In this document: positions 1 to 5,765 of the stretch, one piece after another
How the letters are laid out: each line of letters begins with the position of its first letter
How positions within the stretch are numbered: the stretch's first letter is position 1
Assembly (NCBI GenBank): GCA_946540675.1
Contig: CAMNIW010000057.1
Coordinates: forward strand, 1-7,760
Reading direction: 5' to 3'
Source of the DNA: an uncultured Clostridia bacterium
GTDB lineage: Bacteria; Bacillota; Clostridia; Christensenellales; Borkfalkiaceae
DNA: 7,760 bases
Notes under the pieces: model-generated
What the model was told of the DNA's origin: nothing
The model's database searches: none
Seen by the model: the letters and a program-made list of their open reading frames with translations, nothing else
Program-made: the position numbers and the translations under genes

Positions 1-2485
1 TTTTCACGACGGGGTCGGTTATCCTTCCCTTTCCGTTGTTCGCCGCGAATCCCGCGTATATCTTATACTCAAATGTCGGCATCGTCCTGACCGATTCCGC
101 GACGACCCGTCCGTTTACCGAAAACGCGCACACGTTGCCGTCCGTTCTCTCTAATTTAAGGACGTCGCCTTCGGCGACCGCAACGTCGCATATCTTTTCC
201 GACTCGGCTCCCTTTTTGCCGCGTACCCGTATCTCCGCCGAGTTGCCGCTTATAAGAGCCGCGTAATACTCCGAATCGGCTTTTTTGGAGCCGCGGAGCA
301 TCATCGTGACCTTTCCGTCCGCCTTTGCGGAAAAAGATGCGTTGTTAAACGCGGGATAGCAGGCAAACTCCGCCGTATCCCACGCGCCTTCGAGATTAGT
401 CCTTCCGTTTACCGAAAAAACGTTTTCGCCCGTCTTCTCGATCCGCGTATAATCCACTCCGAGACGGGCGAGTTCGTATCTCTCTACGAATCCGCCTTCT
501 TTGCCGAACGCCAGAGCCGCTCCGCCGGGAAGGACGTCTACCGTTATAAGTCCGTCCTTTACCGTATAAGTGCGGCCGGATATCCAGTCGTAAACCTTTT
601 CGCCGTTTTTCGCGGAAAGTTTTTTCGCTTCCAGCGTGACTTTATCTATGGTCTTGTCGTTTTGATTAAGGACGACTATGACTTTTCCGTCGGTGTTCAT
701 CCGTCCGAAAGCATAGTAATTTCTCGCTTCGTTTACTTCGAGTTGGATAAACGCTCCCGTGGTAAACGTGTTTTTATACGTTTTGCGCAGGTCGATAAGG
801 TTGCGGTAATAGTTGCGGATATAGTGATCCCATTCGCTTTCGATCCAATTGAACGAGCCGAAACCCGACGGCGGACCGCCCGTGAGCCACGGATAATTAT
901 CGCCTTTCATACCCGTTTCGTCGCCGTAATATATAACGGGCGAACCTACGTAGGTAAAATTGAGAAGAGTCGCCGCGAGCAAAGATTCGTAATTGCCGCA
1001 CGTCTGATATATTCTCGACCTGTCGTGGGTGGAAAGGGAATTGTAACTGCTGTTTGCCATATCTCTCGGCAGGCGCACCACTCCGTTATAGATACTGTTG
1101 GCAAGCGCGCCGACGGTGGTGGTCCCCGCCGTCCAGAGTCGGACGGGGTCGGTATAATTATAGTTCCAGAATCCGTCTATCGTTCCCGTCGCCGTCAGTA
1201 TGTCCGAAGGAAGTCCGGCAAGCCCTACCGAAGACGTTATCGTTTCGCTGATAAAGCCGATGTCCTTGTCTATACTCTTGATATATTTGCGTATGTCGTT
1301 GAGAATCTGATACGCGTTGCTCCAACTGCCCTTTTTGGAGCCGGCGAGATTTGCGCCGACGTCCATACGCCAGCAGTCCGCGCCGTATTCGGTCAGATAC
1401 AGTTGTATCAGAGAAGCGGGTTGAGCGTACAGCCAGTCGCGCGCGGCTTTGGAAGAAAAGTCTATATCGTTGCCCCACCTGCCGTTGATTATCTCGCCGC
1501 TTTCGTCGTACATAACGGTATATCTCATATCGTCGTCTTCGGTTACGTCTATGGGGAAAATGTCCGCGGCGTCGCTTATCTTGCCCGTCGCCACGTAATA
1601 CTGCAAAACGGCGTCGAGAGATATTTTTATCCCGCGCGCGTGCAGTCCGTCAATCAGCGTTTTCAGCGTGTCGGAATTGCCGAAAGCGCAATCTATCATC
1701 GTAACGTCGTACGCGCCGTAACCGGCGTTGTGATTAGTGAACCATATCGGATTTATCTGCAAGGAGTCCGCTCCGAGACTCCCGATATAATCTTCTTTCT
1801 CCGATATTCCTTTCAGGTCGCCGCCGAACCAGTCGTTTGCGGAAAAATGGGTGTTTCCCCAAGTGTTCTGCACGACCGTCGTCCAGCCGCCCGACTTCGC
1901 TCCGCCGAAACTTTCCTGGTTCATCTTGTCGTTTACGACGTCGCCGTTGTTGAAGGAGTCGGGCATCAGCGAATACCAGATCGCCCCGTGAGTCCAGTCG
2001 GGACTCGAATAATTGACGAGCACCGTCCAGTCCGAAGACCTGTATAAAGGGGCTTCCACTCCCACTTCCTGCGTGGCGTCGAACCATATGTGTTCGAGTT
2101 TGTTTTCGCACTCGAAATGATAACTGTAAGAACTTCCCTGCGCGGGGAGCGTGCACTTCCAGTATTCGTAATATCCGCTTTCGTCTTCGCCTTCGCGCGA
2201 CATTCCCACCTTGTTATACGTGCAAGACGACGCTTCGGTTTGCTTTATGTCCATGGTAAAACAAAGCCAAGCGGAAGTCAGACTGCCCTTTTCGGCGCGC
2301 AGACGATAGGTCACGGGATCGGCGTCCGTAGGCGACGTCTCGCTCATATACACGTAGCCCTGATCGTGATACAGGTTTTCTATTATATGATTTTTCTTGT
2401 CGTTCATCGAACATCCCGCCGCCACCGCGCAAACCGCGGCCGCCGACAAAAGGATCGGGAAAGCAACCGTTTTTTTCTTCATCAT
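1..2485 (-). CDS. Extracellular GH13 alpha-amylase/neopullulanase-like lipoprotein with C-terminal lectin-like domain (3' partial)
   Basis: I translated this frame by hand from the ATG at 2485 to the left edge: 828 codons, no stop, so the gene runs off the window. Residues 1-25 form a lipoprotein signal (MMKKK, hydrophobic core, AVAAGC with Cys25). Residues about 34-145 resemble the CBM34 N-terminal domain of neopullulanases. A TIM barrel follows (about 163-570): WFGGDLKGI at 219-227, region I DAVLQY at 291-296, region II WRMDV with nucleophile Asp375, region III ISET with acid/base Glu414, region IV STHD with His487 and Asp488, and GSPVIYYGDE at 514-523. A beta C-domain spans about 574-660 and a concanavalin A-like domain about 668-828 onward. 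The likely role is cleavage of alpha-glucans on the outer face of the membrane, feeding the importer encoded just upstream. Region I is odd: the usual Asn-His is Gln-Tyr. The exact GH13 subfamily and specificity cannot be told. A second ATG at 2482 is an equally possible start. Confidence 0.93.
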   Translation of the reverse strand, partial: MMKKKTVAFPILLSAAAVCAVAAGCSMNDKKNHIIENLYHDQGYVYMSETSPTDADPVTYRLRAEKGSLTSAWLCFTMDIKQTEASSCTYNKVGMSREGEDESGYYEYWKCTLPAQGSSYSYHFECENKLEHIWFDATQEVGVEAPLYRSSDWTVLVNYSSPDWTHGAIWYSLMPDSFNNGDVVNDKMNQESFGGAKSGGWTTVVQNTWGNTHFSANDWFGGDLKGISEKEDYIGSLGADSLQINPIWFTNHNAGYGAYDVTMIDCAFGNSDTLKTLIDGLHARGIKISLDAVLQYYVATGKISDAADIFPIDVTEDDDMRYTVMYDESGEIINGRWGNDIDFSSKAARDWLYAQPASLIQLYLTEYGADCWRMDVGANLAGSKKGSWSNAYQILNDIRKYIKSIDKDIGFISETITSSVGLAGLPSDILTATGTIDGFWNYNYTDPVRLWTAGTTTVGALANSIYNGVVRLPRDMANSSYNSLSTHDRSRIYQTCGNYESLLAATLLNFTYVGSPVIYYGDETGMKGDNYPWLTGGPPSGFGSFNWIESEWDHYIRNYYRNLIDLRKTYKNTFTTGAFIQLEVNEARNYYAFGRMNTDGKVIVVLNQNDKTIDKVTLEAKKLSAKNGEKVYDWISGRTYTVKDGLITVDVLPGGAALAFGKEGGFVERYELARLGVDYTRIEKTGENVFSVNGRTNLEGAWDTAEFACYPAFNNASFSAKADGKVTMMLRGSKKADSEYYAALISGNSAEIRVRGKKGAESEKICDVAVAEGDVLKLERTDGNVCAFSVNGRVVAESVRTMPTFEYKIYAGFAANNGKGRITDPVVK

Positions 2486-2486
2486 T

Positions 2487-3359
2487 TTAACCCTTGACCG
2501 CACCCGCGGCCGCTCCTTCCAAAAAGTATTTGGAAAAACCCGCGTATATCGCGACGGTCGGCAACATCATTAAGACGAGCCCCGCGCAAAGTACGCCGTA
2601 TTCGGAATTGTTCATTCCCTGAAATCTTATAAGCCCCAAAGGTATGGTCCACACTTCCTGATTTCTGGCAAGCGCGATGAGCGGCCACATAAAGTCGTTC
2701 CATACGCCGTTGAAATGCTGTATTGCGGTAAACGCGATTATCGGCATCGACATGGGAAGCACGACGCTGAAAAACAAGTGTCCGAATCCCGCGCCGTCGA
2801 GTTCGCTCGCTTCGATCACTTCTTCGGGAAGACGTTTCATAAAGTTTGCCATAAGCACCACCGCCATGCCGCCGGGAGAAAACACGTACGGCACGATAAG
2901 CGCCCAAAGAGTGTTGAGCAAATTCATATCGCGTATCATTATAAGTTTAGGGATAGACGTGACTTCGCTGGTCAGAAACATCCCCGAAAGCATAAGCGCG
3001 AGAATTATTTCCGAACCCTTGAACCGCAAAATGCCTATGGCGTAACTTATCAGACAAACCGAAAGCACGTGTCCGATAACGGAAATCACCACCACGAACA
3101 AACTGTTTTTAAGCAGCGTTATTATCTCGCCGTCGACAAGCGCGACGGAATAATTTTCCGGGTGCGCGAACGATATCGAAAACGGATCTTTCAGAAATTC
3201 GGCGTACGTCTTGAACGACGTAGTCAAAGTAAAAAGAAGCGGATAGATTATGCATACGGTCAGGACGGTGAGAAGAACGGAAAAGAATATTTTTGCTCCG
3301 AGATCGCTCGCCGTCTTTTTTCCGACCGCCGCTTTGTTATGCGTTTTCGCTTGGTTCAT
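2487..3359 (-). CDS. Carbohydrate ABC transporter permease, MalG/MsmG-like (CUT1 family)
   Basis: This 290-residue inner-membrane protein is the second permease of a sugar importer. It has a short basic cytoplasmic N-terminus, a first membrane helix at about 24-46, and further hydrophobic segments at about 86-112, 117-138, 151-171, 199-217 and 254-276, the six expected for MalG-type subunits. The EAA loop that docks the ATPase is clear at about 179-202 (VIEASELDGAGFGHLFF, then VVLPM). The C-terminus EGAAAGAVKG matches the family's typical ending. Its ATG overlaps the stop of the upstream permease by four bases, which suggests translational coupling and 1:1 expression of the pair. The length is normal and no key part is missing. 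The sugar transported cannot be read from the sequence; alpha-gluco-oligosaccharides are inferred from the adjacent GH13 gene. Confidence 0.95.
   Translation of the reverse strand: MNQAKTHNKAAVGKKTASDLGAKIFFSVLLTVLTVCIIYPLLFTLTTSFKTYAEFLKDPFSISFAHPENYSVALVDGEIITLLKNSLFVVVISVIGHVLSVCLISYAIGILRFKGSEIILALMLSGMFLTSEVTSIPKLIMIRDMNLLNTLWALIVPYVFSPGGMAVVLMANFMKRLPEEVIEASELDGAGFGHLFFSVVLPMSMPIIAFTAIQHFNGVWNDFMWPLIALARNQEVWTIPLGLIRFQGMNNSEYGVLCAGLVLMMLPTVAIYAGFSKYFLEGAAAGAVKG
2491..2495 (-). promoter_or_regulatory. Ribosome binding site of the GH13 lipoprotein gene
   Basis: AAGGG overlaps the end of the MalG-like gene. It is 5 bases from the ATG at 2485 and 8 bases from the ATG at 2482. The second spacing is more usual, so the protein may start at Met2; the lipoprotein signal is intact either way. 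Confidence 0.65.
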
Positions 3360-4243
3360 ACCTGTTCCCCCTTAGACAAGAGTTTGTTGGCGAAGAGCGA
3401 AAGAACGCTTATGATCGCCGCAAGGAGCAACGCCATCGCCGACGCCCTGCAATATACGTAAGAGCCGTAAGCGGTGTTGAATATATACAGCCCGACCACT
3501 CGCATCGCGGGGTCGTCCTTGAACAAAAGATAGAACAAATCGAAGGACTTTAATCCGCCGATCATCGAAAGCAACACGTTGATGCGCGTGGTATACCAGG
3601 TGACTGGCAAAATTATGCGGAACAGTATTCCCCAACTGCTTGCCCCGTCTATCTGAGCGCTTTCGATTATCTGTTTGTCTATGGCGTTCATCGCGACAAA
3701 GTAAATTATCATCGTAAGACCAACGTGTTTCCAGGTGTTTACGATTATTATTGACGGCATCTTCCAGGCAGGGTCGCCGAGCCAGTTCGGCGCGTCGATA
3801 TTGAAAAGTCCCAAAAGGGTGTCGAGAAGTCCGTAATTCGGCTCGTAGATAAACGTCCACATTACGGATACGACCGCCGCGGGAAGTATGTTGGGAAGAT
3901 ACAGTATCACCCTGTATACCCCCTGCATCGCGGGAATCATCCGATACAGCATATACGCCATAAAAAACCCGAGAACGGTCTGTATCACCGTCGTTATCAG
4001 CGTAAATTCGAGCGACAGCGCCAGCCCCTTGAAAAACGCCGACTCCGTGAATATCCACTCGTAGTTTTTAAACCCTATAAAATCCATCGGATCCGTGGGC
4101 AAAGAGCGGTAATTCGTAAAGCTCAATATAAGGCTGTATATTATCGGATAAAACGTAAACGCGCAAATACCTATTACCGTGGGCGTGGCGAATATCCATC
4201 CCCACAGGTTGGCTTTACGTCTCATTTGCTTTGTACTGAACAT
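3356..4243 (-). CDS. Carbohydrate ABC transporter permease, MalF/MsmF/UgpA-like (CUT1 family)
   Basis: This 295-residue membrane protein is the first permease of the importer. The first helix is at about 13-41 (after MRRKANLWGW), with other hydrophobic segments at about 76-100, 109-133, 163-187, 208-228 and 264-285. The cytoplasmic EAA loop is at about 194-214 (ESAQIDGASSWGILFRIILP), the contact site for the ATPase. The length and six-helix plan fit the short MsmF/UgpA form rather than the long enteric MalF with its large periplasmic insert. The gene lies 24 bases after the solute-binding protein gene. Its ribosome binding site is weak (GGTGGA, 6 bases from the ATG). It ends in an ATGA overlap with the second permease. 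The substrate is inferred from context only. Confidence 0.95.
   Translation of the reverse strand: MFSTKQMRRKANLWGWIFATPTVIGICAFTFYPIIYSLILSFTNYRSLPTDPMDFIGFKNYEWIFTESAFFKGLALSLEFTLITTVIQTVLGFFMAYMLYRMIPAMQGVYRVILYLPNILPAAVVSVMWTFIYEPNYGLLDTLLGLFNIDAPNWLGDPAWKMPSIIIVNTWKHVGLTMIIYFVAMNAIDKQIIESAQIDGASSWGILFRIILPVTWYTTRINVLLSMIGGLKSFDLFYLLFKDDPAMRVVGLYIFNTAYGSYVYCRASAMALLLAAIISVLSLFANKLLSKGEQV
3367..3373 (-). promoter_or_regulatory. Ribosome binding site of the MalG-like permease gene
   Basis: AAGGGGG lies 7 bases before the ATG at 3359, within the last codons of the first permease. Together with the ATGA stop/start overlap at 3356-3359 it supports coupled translation of the two permeases and fixes this start. 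Confidence 0.82.
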
Positions 4244-4249
4244 CTTTCG

Positions 4250-4255
4250 TCCACC
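4250..4255 (-). promoter_or_regulatory. Weak ribosome binding site of the MalF-like permease gene
   Basis: GGTGGA lies 6 bases before the ATG at 4243, in the 24-base gap after the binding protein gene. It is a poorer match to the anti-Shine-Dalgarno sequence than the sites of its neighbours. No stem-loop is visible in the gap. Confidence 0.55.
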
Positions 4256-4267
4256 GTTAGATAAATG

Positions 4268-5662
4268 TTATTTGAGCCAGGTATACCTGTTTTCAGAGTA
4301 ATCGAGAGTCGTCGTTATCTCTATCATTTGCAGGTTGCCGGGGTTAAGTATCTTATCCGTTACGGACTTGACCGTATTTTCAAAACCCTTCTGCACCACT
4401 TCGAGCGCCGTATAGTTGCTCGCGTTGGTGAGATAGTTGTTTACGAGCGTGTAATTTCCGCTCGAAGCGTCGGTCGACATCGTAAAGTCGGCTTTTTGCG
4501 GATAGGCTCCGAGTTGAGAAAGAAGAGTCGCCATATTGCGCTGTTCGTCGTTGTCGTATACAACGTTCTTCTTTAATGATACCGAACGGGTCCTTTGCGC
4601 CCACTTTTGCTGAACTTCGTCGCTCATCAGATATTTCATAAAGTCGAGCGCGACGTCGTAATGGCGCGAACTCTTCGCGATGAAAATACTGTCGAACGTT
4701 CCGTTGGTAAAGGTGTTCAGATTAAGTTCGGCGACTATTTCGGGAGCGGGGAAAGATATCGCTCCTATACGGAAGTCTTCCCCGATCGTAGCCTGCAACA
4801 CGTCGAGATTGTTGTTATTGAACAATATCATAGGCGTCTTGCCGTTCGTAAATTCTTTTTGAGCGTTGTCTCTCGTTTGCGGATCGAGCGTAAAGAATCC
4901 CGCGTCGTACCATTTCTTGAATTTGACGAGCGAATCCGCGTAGAGTTGTTGAAGTCCGGACTCTTTGGACGCGTCCTGCCTGTTGCAGTAATACGCCGGG
5001 TCTTTTACGAGTCCCGAAAGGATATTCACGTATGCGTCGAAAGTGGATTTTATCTGCATCATCGTTCCCGAAGACGTGCCGTATACCGCAAGCGGCGTCA
5101 ATTCTCCGGCGGAGTCTTCTATGACGTCGTAACAAAGCGTTTCGAGTTCTTCGAGCGTTTCGGGCACTTTCCAGTTATAATCCTGAAACATCTTTTTGTT
5201 ATAGACTATTACGTAACCCGACGCGCGGAAGGGCGCGGCGTAATAATGCCCGTTTATCTTTCCGTCTTCGAGCGAGAACGCGTCGTTGACGTAGTTCGCC
5301 TTTTCCTGCTCGGCAAACTCGTCTATGTTGGCGAGATACCCGTCTTTTGCGAGATTATAACAGGCGTTTGACCAGTAGCAGAACACGTCGGGAAGTCCGC
5401 CGCTTCGAAGCATATTCATAAGTTGGCTTTCGATATTGCTGTACGGCACGTTGGTAGGCGTTATCGTAACGTCGGGGTTCTCCGCGGAATACTCCCGACA
5501 TATCTCTTTGAGAAGAGTGGCGTGTTCGGGCCAATAATGCACGAATTCGAGTTTTACTTTATTTCCGCGGGTGCCCGTTCCGCCGCCGCACGCCGAGACG
5601 GCAAAAATCGAACACGCGGCAAGAACCGCCGCCGTCAGTTTTTTCAAAAAAGAGTTCTTCAT
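4268..5662 (-). CDS. Extracellular solute-binding protein, family 1 (lipoprotein of sugar ABC importer)
   Basis: This 464-residue lipoprotein captures the sugar outside the cell and delivers it to the two permeases encoded next to it. Residues 1-25 are a signal peptide with lipobox AVSAC and lipidation site Cys25, followed by a short Gly/Thr-rich linker. The mature part opens with VKLEFVHYWPEH (36-47) and keeps the family 1 pattern SGGLPDVFCYW (87-97) and YYAAPFRASGYVIVYNKKMF (140-159), followed by a VPETLEEL-type stretch (166-173). The C-terminal lobe contains FTNGTFDSIFIAK (318-330) and a KYLMSDEVQQKWAQR helix (343-357). Length and two-lobe layout are normal. Many Tyr, Trp and Phe residues fit stacking against sugar rings. 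The start is fixed by the lipoprotein signal and a strong ribosome binding site (AAAGGAG, 9 bases upstream). The ligand is unknown; a malto-oligosaccharide is a guess from the GH13 gene. Confidence 0.96.
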   Translation of the reverse strand: MKNSFLKKLTAAVLAACSIFAVSACGGGTGTRGNKVKLEFVHYWPEHATLLKEICREYSAENPDVTITPTNVPYSNIESQLMNMLRSGGLPDVFCYWSNACYNLAKDGYLANIDEFAEQEKANYVNDAFSLEDGKINGHYYAAPFRASGYVIVYNKKMFQDYNWKVPETLEELETLCYDVIEDSAGELTPLAVYGTSSGTMMQIKSTFDAYVNILSGLVKDPAYYCNRQDASKESGLQQLYADSLVKFKKWYDAGFFTLDPQTRDNAQKEFTNGKTPMILFNNNNLDVLQATIGEDFRIGAISFPAPEIVAELNLNTFTNGTFDSIFIAKSSRHYDVALDFMKYLMSDEVQQKWAQRTRSVSLKKNVVYDNDEQRNMATLLSQLGAYPQKADFTMSTDASSGNYTLVNNYLTNASNYTALEVVQKGFENTVKSVTDKILNPGNLQMIEITTTLDYSENRYTWLK

Positions 5663-5663
5663 T

Positions 5664-5765
5664 TCAGTCTTCTCCTTTCTTTTTTCTTGTTATGGATATC
5701 GCCGCCGCAGCCGCGATAAAAAGCGTTCCGAGAGTGCTTTCCGCGGATATTCCGCCGGAGCAGGA
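5664..5765 (-). other. C-terminal Cys-Gly, hydrophobic helix and basic tail anchor of the surface protein
   Basis: The last 33 residues read Ser-Cys-Ser-Gly-Gly, a hydrophobic run rich in Ala and Ile, then RKKKGED. The order small motif, membrane helix, basic tail is that of C-terminal surface-sorting signals, but there is no LPXTG-like motif before it. A simple tail anchor or a sortase-independent sorting signal are both possible. Confidence 0.75.

Noticed and set aside
662..2047. Long open frame on the plus strand (461 codons) that could look like a gene
   Set aside because: It lies wholly antisense to the GH13 gene, whose motifs are all in place. Its translation is rich in Arg, Val and Tyr and has no recognisable domain. 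It is a by-product of codon bias in the real gene.
1..2485. Broken or frameshifted GH13 gene, because no stop is found
   Set aside because: I read every codon from 2485 to 2 in one frame without interruption. The missing stop is due to the window edge.
4244..4267. Terminator or attenuator stem-loop between the binding protein and the first permease
   Set aside because: The gap is only 24 bases and shows no inverted repeat or T-run.
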